A stretch of 54,840 nucleotides of DNA from Peribacillus tepidiphilus (lineage in GTDB: Bacteria; Bacillota; Bacilli; Bacillales; DSM-1321). The DNA is taken from NCBI RefSeq assembly GCF_009466385.1, contig NZ_WIAQ01000027.1, positions 1 through 54,840 on the forward strand, read 5' to 3'. This document shows positions 8,455 through 18,445 of this stretch, in pieces. Positions within the stretch are counted from its first letter, which is position 1; every line of letters begins with the position of its first letter. Under the pieces are notes generated by a model. The model did no database searches. It was not told the origin of the DNA and saw only the letters and a program-made list of their open reading frames with translations. The translations under genes and the position numbers were made by a program.

Positions 8455-9525
8455 TTATTCACCAGCATTCTGAAGCTTATTGGATTGGTCTTCTAAAATT
8501 AAAGCTTCAATAATTTCATCCAGCTTACCTTCCATAATTTGGTCGAGCTTTTGGATCGTTAATCCGATGCGATGATCCGTTACGCGATTTTGTGGATAGT
8601 TATACGTACGGATTCGTTCAGAACGGTCACCTGTTCCTACAGCAAGCTTACGATTTTGATCATATTCAGCTTGTGCCTCTTGCTGGAACTTATCGTAAAT
8701 ACGAGCACGCAACACCTTCATCGCTTTTTCTTTGTTTTTGATTTGCGATTTTTCGTCTTGGCAGGATACAACGATGCCTGTCGGAATATGCGTTAAGCGT
8801 ACAGCAGACATGGTTGTGTTAACGCTTTGTCCTCCTGGTCCTGAGGATGCAAACGTATCGACGCGAATGTCTTTTTCATGAATCTCTACTTCCACTTCTT
8901 CTGCTTCTGGTAAAACAGCTACAGTAGCTGTGGACGTATGAATACGACCTCCGGATTCTGTTTCCGGAACACGCTGAACACGGTGTGCACCATTTTCAAA
9001 TTTCAGCTTAGAGTACGCACCTTGTCCGTTAATCATAAAGATGATCTCTTTATAACCGCCAAGTCCTGTTGGGCTAGCCTCAATCACTTCCGTTTTCCAG
9101 CCCTGCATTTCCGCATAGCGGGTGTACATGCGGTAAAGGTTGCCGGCAAATAGCGCTGCCTCCTCTCCTCCTGCAGCTCCGCGAATCTCCATAATAACGT
9201 TTTTGTCATCGTTCGGATCTTTAGGAAGAAGAAGAATTTTCAGCTTTGCTTCAAGCTCTTCCATTTTTTCTTCAAGCTCATTTATTTCTTCCTTTACCAT
9301 TTCACGCATTTCAGCATCCAGCTTCTCTTCAAGCATCGCTTTAGCGTCTTGATATTGCTGGCGGATTTCTTTATATTCACGATAAACAGTTACAGTCTCC
9401 TGAATGCTAGACTGTTCCTTTGAATATTCTCTCAGCTTTTTTGGGTTATTCACAATTTCCGGATCACTTAAGAGTTCGTTTAATCTCTCGTAACGATCCT
9501 CAACTGCTTGTAGACGATCTATCAC
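8455..9525 (-). CDS. prfA: Peptide chain release factor 1
   Basis: A 356-residue class I release factor recognising UAA and UAG. The stop-codon-reading tripeptide PET (PxT class, residues about 187-189, in [10 protein letters not shown]) and the peptidyl-hydrolysis GGQ (231-233) are intact. The N-terminal coiled-coil region is rich in Glu and Lys. I favour the GTG at 9525, which has GAGGTG at proper spacing and gives an N-terminus like B. subtilis PrfA (MLDRL); an ATG two codons upstream sits only 1 nt from that Shine-Dalgarno. It is followed directly by its modifying enzyme gene prmC. Confidence 0.97.
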   Translation of the reverse strand: MIDRLQAVEDRYERLNELLSDPEIVNNPKKLREYSKEQSSIQETVTVYREYKEIRQQYQDAKAMLEEKLDAEMREMVKEEINELEEKMEELEAKLKILLLPKDPNDDKNVIMEIRGAAGGEEAALFAGNLYRMYTRYAEMQGWKTEVIEASPTGLGGYKEIIFMINGQGAYSKLKFENGAHRVQRVPETESGGRIHTSTATVAVLPEAEEVEVEIHEKDIRVDTFASSGPGGQSVNTTMSAVRLTHIPTGIVVSCQDEKSQIKNKEKAMKVLRARIYDKFQQEAQAEYDQNRKLAVGTGDRSERIRTYNYPQNRVTDHRIGLTIQKLDQIMEGKLDEIIEALILEDQSNKLQNAGE

Positions 9526-9623
9526 AATCATTCACCTCGAATTTTATCCATAACATTCTTATTATAGTATAGGTGAATTATCAACGTCAAAATGAATTCG
9601 GACTTGGACTATGTATGAGCAAG

Positions 9624-9941
9624 GTGTCGAGTTTTTAATGAAGGCTCTTTTCGCATTGATTGTTGTTTTTAGACGATAAAGTTTGCTCGTTGATTTCCGC
9701 TCTAGGCACTTGCTTTCCGCGGGGAGGGATGTCACTCCTCGGCGTACCGCCCGTGGGATCTCCCACTTCCCTCTTTTTCCCGCAGGACATTGAATAAAAC
9801 ACCTCACGGAAGGAAATGCGAATGCATTTTCGAGGAGTCAAGTACCCTCCGCTACAATCAACTCCGATCGTATCGTTACATTACACGAAAAAAGCACCAA
9901 ACTTTACGAAAACAGCCTTTATGAACAAGAAAACTCGACAC
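9624..9941. repeat. Composite inverted-repeat (MITE-like) element, copy 3
   Basis: Outer inverted ends begin GTGTCGAGTTTT (left 9624, right 9941 on the minus strand) and run into AAGGCTSTTTTCG (left 9641-9653, right arm read on the minus strand from 9919). Inner ends GTTGATT (9689) and AATCAAC (9862) bound a GC-richer core. That core shares CCCGCGGAAAGC, ACGCCGAGGAG and CCTGCGGGA (minus strand) with the copy at 11.9 kb but carries about 45 bp of extra sequence. No ORF is credible, and no clear target-site duplication was found. Confidence 0.8.
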
Positions 9942-9952
9942 TCCCTCCATTT

Positions 9953-10402
9953 TCACCTGTGTTTTTCTTCCATTTTCACTTCTATATTGTAATTCGGGAA
10001 AGCCTTAGACAAATGCTTGTGAACAAGAGCTTCTTTTTGAATTTTTTCTTTATTATTTTTCATCAAACGATGATCATAAACCGTCACCCACATACGATTT
10101 CCATTAATCGAAATCGGTCCCGTTTCAAAATCTGTTTTTTCGAGGATTACAAGACGTGCACGGTTTACATCCGAACGAAGCGCTGCATTTCGTTCCTCAT
10201 CGCTTAAAGGATAAAGGTTGTTTTGGGCATATGGGTTTAAGGTAGGATCGTAAACATATCCTCCCCTTTCATAAACAGCCTTAGGATCATTCGAAATAAA
10301 GGTTGTTCCTTTTATATCCTCTGCTTGGTGTTCAACCAAGTCATTGGTACCACAAGCTGATATAAGAAGCCAAGAAAGCAGTAACAGACAGTACTTTATC
10401 AT
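9953..10402 (-). CDS. Predicted lipoprotein, possibly YhcN/YlaJ-like
   Basis: A 149-residue protein with a lipoprotein signal peptide: hydrophobic residues 3-15 and lipobox LISAC with Cys17. The mature part has a tyrosine-rich region (about 47-65) and a domain with a segment at about 81-107 (NRARLVILEKTDFE followed by GPISINGNRMW). A C-terminal basic segment follows. The pattern recalls spore-associated YhcN/YlaJ lipoproteins, but I cannot confirm that family from sequence alone. Start ATG has AGGAGGTG 10 nt upstream. It lies between the copy-3 repeat element and tdk and is probably transcribed alone, since a terminator follows tdk. Confidence 0.75.
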   Translation of the reverse strand: MIKYCLLLLSWLLISACGTNDLVEHQAEDIKGTTFISNDPKAVYERGGYVYDPTLNPYAQNNLYPLSDEERNAALRSDVNRARLVILEKTDFETGPISINGNRMWVTVYDHRLMKNNKEKIQKEALVHKHLSKAFPNYNIEVKMEEKHR

Positions 10403-10492
10403 AAAAAAGTAACACCTCCTGCTATTAGCCTTCCCTTATCAGTCGATGTGAATGAGAAAGATAGAAAGACAATTTTTAACAAGAAGCATAAG

Positions 10493-10519
10493 AAAAAACT
10501 CTTGCCATCATGGCAAGAG
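10493..10519 (-). terminator. Terminator of tdk
   Basis: Minus strand CTCTTGCC and GGCAAGAG enclose a 5-nt loop and are followed by TTTTTT, 13 bp after the tdk stop. Confidence 0.9.
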
Positions 10520-10531
10520 CTTTCAAAAAGA

Positions 10532-11152
10532 TTAAAGCGTTTCTTCTGTTTTCACTTTCCGTTCATGGGCATCTTTTTTTCCTGGAACTTCATGGTGATG
10601 ACGGCATCTCGGCTCATATGATTCAGATGCCCCAACTAAAATAATGGGTTCATCATAAGAAGCAGGTTTTCCATTTACAAGTCTTTGTGTACGGCTAGCA
10701 GGAGAACCACAGACAGCACAAACTGCTTGTAGCTTTGTTACAGTTTCTGCTAAAGACAGAAGTTTTGGCACCGGACCAAAAGGCTCCCCACGGAAATCTT
10801 GATCAAGTCCTGCCAAAATGACACGATAGCCGCTATCTGCCAAATGTTGGGCAACGTCCACAATTTCTTCGTCAAAAAATTGTACCTCATCAATCGCAAT
10901 AACATCCAGTGTCTCATCAATATGATTAAAAATATCTGTCGATTTTTCAATTGGTATTGCCATTACCGAAGTTCCATTATGTGAAACGACCGCTTCTTCT
11001 GCATAACGATTATCAATAATCGGCTTAAATACTACCGTTTTTTGTTTAGCAAATTGCGTGCGACGTACTCTTCTAATCAGTTCTTCTGATTTCCCTGAAA
11101 ACATGCTGCCGCAAATCAATTCCATCCAACCCGATTGCTTCATTACATACAC
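10532..11152 (-). CDS. tdk: Thymidine kinase
   Basis: A 206-residue type II thymidine kinase (thymidine to dTMP, salvage). Visible are the P-loop GSMFSGKS (residues about 15-22), the DEVQFF motif near residue 91, the lasso-domain Cys pairs (CAVC near 146 and a later CRHHH, zinc site), and a substrate-lid RTQR segment. GTG at 11152 is the preferred start because AAGGAG lies 10 nt upstream and the N-terminus then matches B. subtilis Tdk (MYIMKQSGW); a TTG two codons upstream is too close. It lies between rpmE and a lipoprotein gene, each with its own terminator. Confidence 0.96.
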   Translation of the reverse strand: MYVMKQSGWMELICGSMFSGKSEELIRRVRRTQFAKQKTVVFKPIIDNRYAEEAVVSHNGTSVMAIPIEKSTDIFNHIDETLDVIAIDEVQFFDEEIVDVAQHLADSGYRVILAGLDQDFRGEPFGPVPKLLSLAETVTKLQAVCAVCGSPASRTQRLVNGKPASYDEPIILVGASESYEPRCRHHHEVPGKKDAHERKVKTEETL

Positions 11153-11161
11153 GTTCAAGCC

Positions 11162-11425
11162 TCTCCTTCCCTAATACCCATGGAATATGAAGCATTACTT
11201 CCTAATTTTTTCACCTTTACTATTGAATCATATATCATTTTTTCTTGCTAGGGGTAATATTATCCGAGCAAAAGAAGATTTTCGAAAAAGTGAAAGCAGT
11301 GTCCAAAAGAACGAAGATCTCACGACGTTCTCGTAAAGCTAGCTCCTTCCTTCTTGCGAGGTGTTGCTGCAGTAGCCTTCCTGATCCTGTCGAAGCAATG
11401 TCCTTACCCGAACTGCAAGATTATA
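11162..11425. other. tdk-rpmE intergenic region, no gene recognised
   Basis: About 260 bp with somewhat higher GC at 11276-11400. A plus-strand reading frame runs through it into antisense of rpmE but shows no family resemblance, so I do not call a gene. Confidence 0.4.
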
Positions 11426-11462
11426 AGAAAAAAACAGGCAGGAACGGATCCTTGCCTGTTTT
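11426..11462. terminator. Terminator of rpmE
   Basis: AACAGGCA (11433-11440) and TGCCTGTT (11453-11460) form an 8-bp stem with T-runs on both strands. It lies 14 bp after the rpmE stop and probably works for rpmE on the minus strand. Confidence 0.9.
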
Positions 11463-11475
11463 TAGACGTTCGTTA

Positions 11476-11676
11476 TTATTTAAGACCGTATTTTTTGTTG
11501 AAACGATCTACGCGGCCGCCAGCTTCAGCGAATTTTTGACGTCCAGTGTAAAATGGATGGCACTCAGAGCAAGTCTCTACGCGCACCTCATCTTTAACTG
11601 AGCCAGTTTCAAACTCGTTACCGCAAGCACATTTAACTAGTACTTTTTTGTAATTAGGATGAATTCCTGCTTTCAT
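11476..11676 (-). CDS. rpmE: Ribosomal protein bL31, zinc-binding form
   Basis: A 66-residue bL31 of the Zn-containing (C+) type: Cys16, Cys18, Cys36 and Cys39 are the metal ligands (KCACGN and CSECHPFY). It sits in the 50S subunit near the central protuberance. The second ATG (11676) is chosen because AAGGAG is 9 nt upstream and the product then starts MKAGIHP like B. subtilis RpmE; the ATG three codons earlier overlaps the Shine-Dalgarno. In zinc-starved Bacillus this form is displaced by the C-minus paralogue (family knowledge; no paralogue in this window). Confidence 0.97.
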   Translation of the reverse strand: MKAGIHPNYKKVLVKCACGNEFETGSVKDEVRVETCSECHPFYTGRQKFAEAGGRVDRFNKKYGLK

Positions 11677-11817
11677 TGTTTTCATCTCCTTCCGCCCTGA
11701 ATCATCTGAAACAGAGTTATATGAACAAATATGTGATATTTCATCACATTTTATTTATAAAACATACCTTTTCATTATAGCAAGGGCTTATATGATTTGC
11801 AACTGCTCTTTATTTTT

Positions 11818-12061
11818 GGTTGTTTTCGCAAACTTTGTTGCTTTTTAACAAGTAGTGAGGATCGGTTGATTTCCGCTCCAGGATGCTCGCTTTCCGCGGG
11901 GCGGGCGGTGAGCCTCCTCGGCGTGCAGCGCCTGTGGGGTCTCACCTGTCCCGCTGCTCCCGCAGGAGTCTCGCACCTTACGCTCCAATCAACCAACTTT
12001 TTTATCAACGGTTTTCATTCCCAGAACCTATGTAAAAACAACAATCTTTTAGAAAAGAGCC
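11818..12061. repeat. Composite inverted-repeat (MITE-like) element, copy 2
   Basis: Outer cassette on the left GGTTGTTTTCGCAAACTTTG (11818-11837), on the right GGCTCTTTTC read on the minus strand from 12061. Inner perfect 8-bp ends GGTTGATT (11864-11871) and AATCAACC (11987-11994) bound a 131-bp GC-rich core able to fold into a rod (for example GGTGAG with CTCACC). It ends one base before the rho stop codon. Positions 11872-12061 are repeated at 1-191. Confidence 0.85.
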
Positions 12062-13333
12062 TTATTTTTTTACTCCGCTGCCCTTCATTTCTTCGTCCAG
12101 CATCGCAAAAAATTCTTCGTTGCTCTTTGTTTGTCTTAGCTTGCGAAGGAATCTTTCAGCAAAGTCAGGAGTGTCCGACATTGTTTTGCGGATTGCCCAT
12201 AGTTTATCCAAATGTTCTTTTGGAATGAGTAGCTCTTCTTTGCGAGTACCTGAACGACGAATATCGATGGCAGGGAAAATACGTCTTTCTGCAAGAGAAC
12301 GATCCAAATGAAGCTCCATGTTTCCAGTTCCCTTAAATTCCTCATAAATCACATCGTCCATACGAGAACCTGTATCAATTAATGCTGTAGCAAGAATTGT
12401 TAGGCTTCCACCTTCTTCTATATTTCTCGCCGCTCCAAAAAATCTTTTTGGACGGTGGAATGCCGCAGGATCAATACCACCCGACAGAGTTCTTCCACTC
12501 GGAGGAATAACTAGGTTATACGCACGGGCTAAACGAGTGATACTATCCATTAAAATAATGACGTCTCTTTTATGCTCAACTAACCGCATTGCACGTTCTA
12601 ATACAAGCTCTGCAACCTTAATGTGATTTTCCGGTACTTCATCGAATGTTGAGCTTACAACGTCTCCTGCAACGGATCGCTCAATATCCGTTACTTCTTC
12701 AGGACGTTCATCAATTAATAAAACAATTAATTCCGCTTCCGGATGATTGGTTGTAATAGCATTTGCAATTTCTTTCAACAGCATGGTTTTACCCGCTTTT
12801 GGAGGAGCAACAATAAGTCCACGCTGACCAAAACCAACCGGAGCAATTACGTCCATAATACGGGTTGATAGGTTCTTTTGAGTTGTTTCAAGCTTGATTT
12901 GACGATTTGGATACAGTGGAGTCAATCCTGGGAAATGCACACGTTCCTTTGCCGATTCAGGATCATCGCCATTTACCGCTTCTACGTGAAGCAATCCGAA
13001 GTATCTTTCGTTTTCCTTTGGAGGTCGAACCTTACCAGAAACCTTATCCCCATTTCTTAGGTCAAAGCGACGAATTTGGGAAGCAGATATATATATGTCC
13101 TCCGAACTAGGAGAGTAGTTTATAGGTCGCAGGAAACCAAAGCCTTCTGAAGGGATGATTTCAAGTACACCTTCCATAAACAACAATCCATCTTGCTCGG
13201 CCTGCGCTTTTAAGATAGCAAATATTAATTCCTTTTTTGTCAGCTTGCTGTAGTATGAAATTTTATACTCTTTTGCAAGCTCGTACAGTTCTTTCAATTT
13301 CATATTTTCTAAATTCGCGATCGTTAAACTCAT
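12062..13333 (-). CDS. rho: Transcription termination factor Rho
   Basis: A 423-residue hexameric RNA-dependent ATPase. An N-terminal helical domain (1-48) leads to the cold-shock-like RNA-binding domain (about 53-120, with EGFGFLRP), then the RecA-like motor with Walker [10 protein letters not shown] (176-184) and Walker B-type [11 protein letters not shown]. It lacks the long insertion seen in high-GC Rho proteins. ATG has AGAGTGGTG upstream. It follows glpX, with about 440 bp between, as in B. subtilis; that leader is autoregulated in B. subtilis. The repeat element abuts the 3' end and no intrinsic terminator is seen. Confidence 0.97.
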   Translation of the reverse strand: MSLTIANLENMKLKELYELAKEYKISYYSKLTKKELIFAILKAQAEQDGLLFMEGVLEIIPSEGFGFLRPINYSPSSEDIYISASQIRRFDLRNGDKVSGKVRPPKENERYFGLLHVEAVNGDDPESAKERVHFPGLTPLYPNRQIKLETTQKNLSTRIMDVIAPVGFGQRGLIVAPPKAGKTMLLKEIANAITTNHPEAELIVLLIDERPEEVTDIERSVAGDVVSSTFDEVPENHIKVAELVLERAMRLVEHKRDVIILMDSITRLARAYNLVIPPSGRTLSGGIDPAAFHRPKRFFGAARNIEEGGSLTILATALIDTGSRMDDVIYEEFKGTGNMELHLDRSLAERRIFPAIDIRRSGTRKEELLIPKEHLDKLWAIRKTMSDTPDFAERFLRKLRQTKSNEEFFAMLDEEMKGSGVKK

Positions 13334-13770
13334 AGTGACACCACTCTTTTGTAATTTAAGAAATAAATAATAAATAACGTGATTAGGCTGAAGGCATTCT
13401 GAAATGTGTTAAGACTTAGATGAAGCTTTATAATGTAAGGATAAAATATAAAAGCTTTTAGAAGATAATACAGAAGGAAACGCCAAGCAGCAATTTTATG
13501 AAGAAAGGGATAAAGCGAGAGATTATGAATTAAAACAAAGTCTATTTTACTTTTTTCTAAAAAAATTATCAAGCTATTATATAAGGGGGAATGTTATTTG
13601 AGCTAAGCGGGCCAGATACGCTCGCTTAGCTCAGAATATTCATTGCATTTCGAATTAAGCAGAAAAGCTATAGAAAACTTGCTTAATCTATGGAAAAACT
13701 CTTTTTTATGCGAATAGCTGTTGATCTATACGCAACATATAATGTGGTTTCAGTGTTTCACTACTACGTA
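13334..13770 (-). other. glpX-rho intergenic region and rho leader
   Basis: No convincing gene. An inverted repeat of GAGCTAAGCG (13600-13609) and CGCTTAGCTC (13623-13632) has a 13-nt loop and no following T-run on the minus strand, so it is not a standard terminator. The rest is AT-rich. A 80-codon minus-strand frame ending at 13330 has no family features and is rejected. Confidence 0.55.
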
Positions 13771-14733
13771 TCATTTGATCACTAAGTTTGGTTTTTTCTT
13801 TAAGCTGTGGCGGCCATCGATAAAGCGGACTGTGCCTGATTTGGCCCGCATAACGACAGAATGGGTCTCTCCGTAATTCGCTTTGAATTGGACTCCCCGC
13901 AATAACTCGCCATCTGTGACACCTGTTGCAGCAAAAATGGCATCGTCACCTCGGACAAGGTCTTCCATACGAAGTACTTTATTAATATCAAGTCCCATGC
14001 TTTTGCAGCGTTCTACTTCAGCATCATTTTGCGGAAGCAGCTTCCCTTGAATTTCTCCACCTAAGCATTTTAATGCAACGGCAGCCAAAACTCCTTCAGG
14101 TGCGCCTCCTGAACCAAATAAGATGTCTACACCAGTTTGGTCAAATGCCGTGTTGATCGCCGCCGCAACATCTCCATCATTGATGAGTTTTATTCTCACA
14201 CCAGCTTCTCTAAGCTTATGAATGAGCTCAGCATGGCGCGGTCGATTCAAGATGGTTGCTACCAAATCCTCGATGTCTTTGTTTTTTGCTCTTGCTACAG
14301 CTTTTAAATTGTCTATGATCGGAGCGTTAATATCAATTTGTCCTACAGCTTCAGGACCAACTGCAATCTTATCCATATACATATCAGGAGCATGTAGAAG
14401 ATTGCCATGATCTGCGATAGCCAATACAGCCAAAGCATTCCATCCTCCCGAAGCGACAATATTTGTTCCTTCTAAAGGATCAACGGCAACGTCTACACGT
14501 GGACCATAGCCGGTTCCAAGCTTTTCCCCAATATAAAGCATTGGAGCTTCGTCCATTTCTCCTTCACCAATTACAACGGTTCCCTTCATTGGAACGGTAT
14601 CAAAAACGTCACGCATAGCAGATGTAGCAGCCTCATCCGCCTCATCCTTTAATCCACGACCCATCCAACGTGCAGAAGCTAATGCTGCTGCCTCCGTTAC
14701 ACGTACTAGCTCCATTGATAAGCTTCTTTCCAT
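13771..14733 (-). CDS. glpX: Fructose-1,6-bisphosphatase class II
   Basis: A 320-residue GlpX-type phosphatase converting fructose 1,6-bisphosphate to fructose 6-phosphate in gluconeogenesis. The metal/substrate motif DPLEGTN is at residues 85-91, [11 protein letters not shown] at 56-66, and the phosphate-binding [12 protein letters not shown] is around residue 210. Length is normal. ATG is preceded by GGGAGG. It corresponds to B. subtilis ywjI between murA and rho. Nearby fba and tal act on the same sugar phosphates. Confidence 0.95.
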   Translation of the reverse strand: MERSLSMELVRVTEAAALASARWMGRGLKDEADEAATSAMRDVFDTVPMKGTVVIGEGEMDEAPMLYIGEKLGTGYGPRVDVAVDPLEGTNIVASGGWNALAVLAIADHGNLLHAPDMYMDKIAVGPEAVGQIDINAPIIDNLKAVARAKNKDIEDLVATILNRPRHAELIHKLREAGVRIKLINDGDVAAAINTAFDQTGVDILFGSGGAPEGVLAAVALKCLGGEIQGKLLPQNDAEVERCKSMGLDINKVLRMEDLVRGDDAIFAATGVTDGELLRGVQFKANYGETHSVVMRAKSGTVRFIDGRHSLKKKPNLVIK

Positions 14734-15017
14734 TGTGGTTCCTCCCTATGTACATACAACATTTGCGTTTAACACGCTTTTTTATATCAATCTATACCTA
14801 GCCTGACCCAAAGATCAGTTATTGGTATAACACAATTCTATATAAATTGTAGCACATTAAGGGAGAAATTTGTTATGTTAATGAGGAAGTATTTTTAGGG
14901 AAAACTCTCCATATTAAGACCGCCTGTAAACGCTCGCATTTTCCGGTGCTTATTACCGTCTATGGTAAATCTGCTCCTCGAACAGGTTCAATCCACAACT
15001 GACAGCGTAAATCAAAA
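14734..15017. other. murA-glpX intergenic region
   Basis: No gene seen. Contains TAAACGCTCGCATT (14927-14940), a word shared with intergenic sequence near 17.32 kb and 22.75 kb where it follows hairpins. An AT-rich stretch at about 14.82-14.88 kb could hold the glpX promoter, but I cannot fix -35 and -10 boxes. Confidence 0.4.
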
Positions 15018-15019
15018 CG

Positions 15020-15047
15020 CAAAGCTCCTAATATTTAGGAGCTTTTT
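15020..15047 (-). terminator. Terminator overlapping the murA stop
   Basis: AAAGCTCCTAA pairs with TTAGGAGCTTT around a 3-nt loop. The 5' arm includes the final Ser codons and the TAA of murA. The U-tract is short, so strength is uncertain. Confidence 0.65.
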
Positions 15048-16321
15048 AATTGCTCTACCTCTTCCTCGGTCATCTTTTCACGCCAGATGGTTGCACCTAG
15101 GCCGCTAAGCTTGTCTACTAAATGACTGTATCCCCGGTCAATATGCTCAATCCCCGTGATTTCTGTAATCCCTTCAGCCATAAGTCCGGCAATCACTAGA
15201 GCAGCGCCTGCTCTCAAATCACTCGCCTTTACCTTTGCTCCTTGAAGCTGAACAGGACCGGTGACAATCGCAGATCGACCTTCAACCTTAATATTTGCAT
15301 TCATACGTCGTAGTTCATCAATATGCTTAAAACGTGCTCCGTAAATGGTGTCCGTTACAACGCTTGTTCCTTCCGCCTTCGTCAGTAAAGCAGTAAAAGG
15401 CTGCTGAAGATCTGTAGCAAACCCTGGATACACAAGTGTTTTGACATCAACAGATTTCAGACGTGGACCTGGAGTGACAAATACTTGGTCATCTCTTGTT
15501 TCAATAGTGACACCCATCTCACGTAGTTTAGCAATTAGCGACTCAAGATGCTGAGGAATTACGTTATCCACAAGAATTCCTTGTCCAATAGCAGCTGCCA
15601 AAATCATATATGTACCGGCTTCAATCCTATCAGGAATAATGGTGTGACGACATCCGTGCAAGCTTTCAACTCCATCAATCCTAATCACATCCGTACCTGC
15701 TCCCTTGATTTTAGCGCCCATGTTTGTTAGAAGAGTTGCTACATCTACAATTTCAGGTTCTTTCGCTGCATTCTCGATAATGGTTCGGCCTTTTGCTAAA
15801 ACAGCAGCCAGCATGATATTAATCGTTGCACCTACGCTGACGACATCCAAGTATATGCGCGCTCCTCTTAATTCATCGGCTCTTAAATAAATCGCACCTT
15901 GTTCATTCGTCACTTGGGCTCCTAACGCTTCAAATCCTTTAATATGCTGATCAATTGGACGGGGCCCTAAATAGCACCCGCCAGGCAAACCGATGACAGC
16001 CTTTTTAAAACGACCAAGCATTGCCCCCATCAAATAGTAAGATGCTCGAAGTTTTTTTACTCTTCCGTTTGGTAGGGGCATTGGAATCATGGTGCTTGGG
16101 TCGACCATTATTTCACCATCTTTAAAAGAAACACTTCCGCCGATTTCTTCTAAAAGACCTTTTAATATTTCTACATCAGAAATCTCAGGCAGCCCCTCTA
16201 TCGTTACAGGAGAGTCCGCCAAAATAGTGGCAGGAATTAACGCAACAGCACTGTTTTTTGCACCACTCACACGAATGGTTCCTTTAAGCGGATAACCGCC
16301 AGCGATTTTTAGCTTTTCCAT
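15035..16321 (-). CDS. murA: UDP-GlcNAc 1-carboxyvinyltransferase
   Basis: A 428-residue EPSP-synthase-fold enzyme catalysing the first committed step of peptidoglycan synthesis (UDP-GlcNAc plus PEP). The fosfomycin-target Cys116 is in the [10 protein letters not shown] loop, and the N-terminal GAKNSA motif (20-25) is present. Position between tal and glpX corresponds to the second B. subtilis MurA (murAB, also called murZ). A main murA is normally elsewhere, near the atp genes, so this is probably the auxiliary copy. ATG follows AAGGGAG. Confidence 0.95.
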   Translation of the reverse strand: MEKLKIAGGYPLKGTIRVSGAKNSAVALIPATILADSPVTIEGLPEISDVEILKGLLEEIGGSVSFKDGEIMVDPSTMIPMPLPNGRVKKLRASYYLMGAMLGRFKKAVIGLPGGCYLGPRPIDQHIKGFEALGAQVTNEQGAIYLRADELRGARIYLDVVSVGATINIMLAAVLAKGRTIIENAAKEPEIVDVATLLTNMGAKIKGAGTDVIRIDGVESLHGCRHTIIPDRIEAGTYMILAAAIGQGILVDNVIPQHLESLIAKLREMGVTIETRDDQVFVTPGPRLKSVDVKTLVYPGFATDLQQPFTALLTKAEGTSVVTDTIYGARFKHIDELRRMNANIKVEGRSAIVTGPVQLQGAKVKASDLRAGAALVIAGLMAEGITEITGIEHIDRGYSHLVDKLSGLGATIWREKMTEEEVEQLKSS

Positions 16322-16602
16322 AATAAACTCCCTTCTACGCTCAACCGTTAGAAAGATGTATTACATGCTATTTTCAAAACCATGATTTCCTAACAAAAAT
16401 AAACACAATTTGACATAGTCTTTATCTATATAGTTTACACAAAAATTTGGAACTCATGTAATTTTATATAAAAAATTTGAAAATAAGCATTTTGTATCAT
16501 AATTGGATGGGAATTTCCATCTTCATACCTTCAACAAAACTTTCTAACAGGATGACAAGAAGTTTAGAACGAAACTTAGGCTAGAGTTCTTTTTTGTTTG
16601 GG
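16322..16602. other. tal-murA intergenic region
   Basis: About 280 bp, AT-rich, no gene. It probably contains the murA promoter, but I see no unambiguous boxes and no strong terminator for tal. Confidence 0.35.
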
Positions 16603-17244
16603 TTATCTTCCGGCCCAATCCTTAAGAAATGCCTCAATTCCTTTATCCGTAAGCGGATGATTGAACATTTGCATGATGACTTTATAAGGAACTGTCGCAA
16701 TGTGGGCACCTTTTAAAGCCGCCTCTGTAACATGCATTGGATGACGAATGGATGCTGCAATGATTTCGGTTTCAATATCATGGATTGCGAAAATATCAGC
16801 AATATCGGAGATTAGCTTTAACCCGTCATGTCCGATATCATCCAATCTTCCAAGGAATGGAGATACATAGGTAGCTCCTGCTCTTGCAGCCATTAAAGCT
16901 TGATTGGCACTAAAAATGAGCGTCACATTCGTTTGAATTCCTTCTTTTTTAAATGTATGAACAGCTTTTAGTCCATCTGGAGTCATAGGAACTTTAATTG
17001 TGATATTAGGAGCTATAGCAGCTAATTCTCTTCCTTCTTTCACCATGCCCTCATAATCTGTTGCAATAACTTCCGCACTGACGGAGCCTTCAACCAATGC
17101 AGTTATTTCTTTTAGACGGTCATGAAAAGAAATATTTTTTTCTTTAGCAACTAATGATGGATTAGTAGTAACCCCTGATAGAATACCTAGTTCGTATGCT
17201 TCGCGAATTTCTTCAATATTTGCAGTATCAATAAAAAATTTCAT
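16603..17244 (-). CDS. tal: Transaldolase, small TalC type
   Basis: A 213-residue class I aldolase-fold transaldolase (B. subtilis YwjH) moving a dihydroxyacetone unit between sugar phosphates. The Schiff-base Lys84 lies in NITIKVPMT, with the N-terminal FIDTAN motif (4-9). Size fits the TalC/fructose-6-phosphate aldolase-like subfamily rather than the about 310-residue TalB type; the Bacillus member is a true transaldolase. It lies downstream of fba with a hairpin between them, next to other carbon-metabolism genes. Confidence 0.93.
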   Translation of the reverse strand: MKFFIDTANIEEIREAYELGILSGVTTNPSLVAKEKNISFHDRLKEITALVEGSVSAEVIATDYEGMVKEGRELAAIAPNITIKVPMTPDGLKAVHTFKKEGIQTNVTLIFSANQALMAARAGATYVSPFLGRLDDIGHDGLKLISDIADIFAIHDIETEIIAASIRHPMHVTEAALKGAHIATVPYKVIMQMFNHPLTDKGIEAFLKDWAGR

Positions 17245-17276
17245 GTTTTATACCCCCTGTTAAATTAAGATACAAC

Positions 17277-17356
17277 GAAACCGCCTTCTAGGCGGTTTCG
17301 TCAGAATGTTGACAAATGCTCGCATTCTTCGACGGAACCACCATATAGGCGGTTTA
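17277..17356 (-). terminator. fba-tal intergenic hairpins
   Basis: Minus strand: AACCGCC/GGTGGTT (17338-17355), then a 12-bp stem ACGAAACCGCCT/AGGCGGTTTCGT (about 17277-17303). Between them is AATGCGAGCATT, a word shared with the icmF terminator region. No strong U-run follows, so this may attenuate rather than end transcription. Confidence 0.55.
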
Positions 17357-17360
17357 GATA

Positions 17361-18218
17361 TTATGCTTTGTTGTTGGAGCCGAATTCACGAATTTTGCCA
17401 ACTACTGTTTGTTTAATTGCTTCGCGGCCAGGGCCGATATATTTGCGTGGGTCATAAACGTTTGGATCAGCATTTAAGACTTCACGAACTGCTTTTGTAA
17501 ATGCAATTTGGTTTTCAGTATTTACGTTAATTTTAGAAGTACCTAAAGAAATCGCTCTTTGAATATCTTTCGTAGGAATACCTGTACCTCCATGAAGAAC
17601 TAGAGGAATACCTGTTAAATCGCGTACTTCTTCCATTTCTTTAAAGCCAAGATTTGGTTCACCTTTGTAAGGGCCGTGAACAGAACCAAGAGCAGGAGCT
17701 AAGCAATCGATGCCTGTGCGCTTTACAAGCTCTTGACATTCTTTTGGATCTGCATAAATCACTCCGTCAGCTACAACATCATCTTCTTGTCCGCCGACTG
17801 TTCCTAATTCAGCTTCAACAGAAACACCTTTTGAGTGAGCATATTCCACTACTCTTTTCGTTGTTTCAACGTTTTCTTCAAATGGATGATGAGAAGCATC
17901 AATCATAACAGATGTAAAGCCAGCATCAATTGCTTCTTTACATTTTTCAAAGCTTGAACCGTGGTCAAGATGAATCGCCACTGGGACTGTAATTTTCATA
18001 TCTTCTAGCAGACCTTTAACCATCATAACGGTTGTCTTAAATCCACCCATATGACGGGCAGCACCCTCAGAAACCCCAAGGATTACAGGAGATTTTTCCT
18101 GTTCAGCTGCAGCTAGGATTGCTTGAGTCCACTCAAGATTGTTAATGTTAAATTGACCAACCGCATACTTTCCTTCTAATGCTTTGTTCAGCATTTCAGT
18201 CATTGAAACTAAAGGCAT
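17361..18218 (-). CDS. fba: Fructose-1,6-bisphosphate aldolase class II
   Basis: A 285-residue zinc-dependent aldolase (B. subtilis FbaA) splitting or forming fructose 1,6-bisphosphate. Asp85-His86 in HLDHGSS, the metal-loop [10 protein letters not shown] near residue 180 and HGGTG near 209 provide the Zn and phosphate sites. Length is typical of the short Gram-positive type. Shine-Dalgarno AAGGAGG. It has its own probable promoter (18342-18370) and a structured leader; tal follows after hairpins. Confidence 0.96.
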   Translation of the reverse strand: MPLVSMTEMLNKALEGKYAVGQFNINNLEWTQAILAAAEQEKSPVILGVSEGAARHMGGFKTTVMMVKGLLEDMKITVPVAIHLDHGSSFEKCKEAIDAGFTSVMIDASHHPFEENVETTKRVVEYAHSKGVSVEAELGTVGGQEDDVVADGVIYADPKECQELVKRTGIDCLAPALGSVHGPYKGEPNLGFKEMEEVRDLTGIPLVLHGGTGIPTKDIQRAISLGTSKINVNTENQIAFTKAVREVLNADPNVYDPRKYIGPGREAIKQTVVGKIREFGSNNKA

Positions 18219-18241
18219 TTTATTTCCTCCTTGTAGTAAAA

Positions 18242-18312
18242 CTGTTCACCTGCTTTTGCAGAGTTCCCTTCTAAAATCATTCCTTAAAAGAAAGCTCACT
18301 ATTCGTGAACAG
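18242..18312 (-). promoter_or_regulatory. Structured 5' leader of fba
   Basis: CTGTTCAC (18305-18312 read on the minus strand) pairs perfectly with GTGAACAG (18242-18249) across 55 nt that contain further small hairpins (for example TGCAAAAGCA). The 3' arm ends just before the fba Shine-Dalgarno. Seen in sequence; regulation is inferred. Confidence 0.45.
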
Positions 18313-18341
18313 CCAAAACGAAACCTGCAAAATTCCCCTTT

Positions 18342-18370
18342 AGCATAACAATAGTTCATCAAATCGGCAA
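18342..18370 (-). promoter_or_regulatory. Predicted sigma-A promoter of fba
   Basis: Minus strand: TTGCCG (18365-18370), 17-nt spacer, TATGCT (18342-18347) with an extended -10 TG. The implied leader is about 110-120 nt and contains the structure described at 18242-18312. Confidence 0.6.
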
Positions 18371-18445
18371 GGAATTCAATGCTCTGTTTATAAATTTGTT
18401 CGATTTTTTATAATAAAATTTGAACGTTACTGGAATTTTCAATTA

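Noticed and set aside
9562-9841. Two overlapping minus-strand ORFs of 68-81 codons
   Set aside because: They fall inside the composite repeat element and have no protein-like features.
9600-9960. Target-site duplication flanking the composite element
   Set aside because: Sequences outside the outer ends (…GAGCAAG and TCCCTCC…) do not match each other.
11245-11601. Plus-strand 118-codon ORF
   Set aside because: Runs antisense into rpmE; composition is not protein-like and no ribosome-binding site is seen.
13330-13572. Minus-strand 80-codon ORF before rho
   Set aside because: AT-rich hydrophobic frame in the rho leader, no Shine-Dalgarno, no known family.
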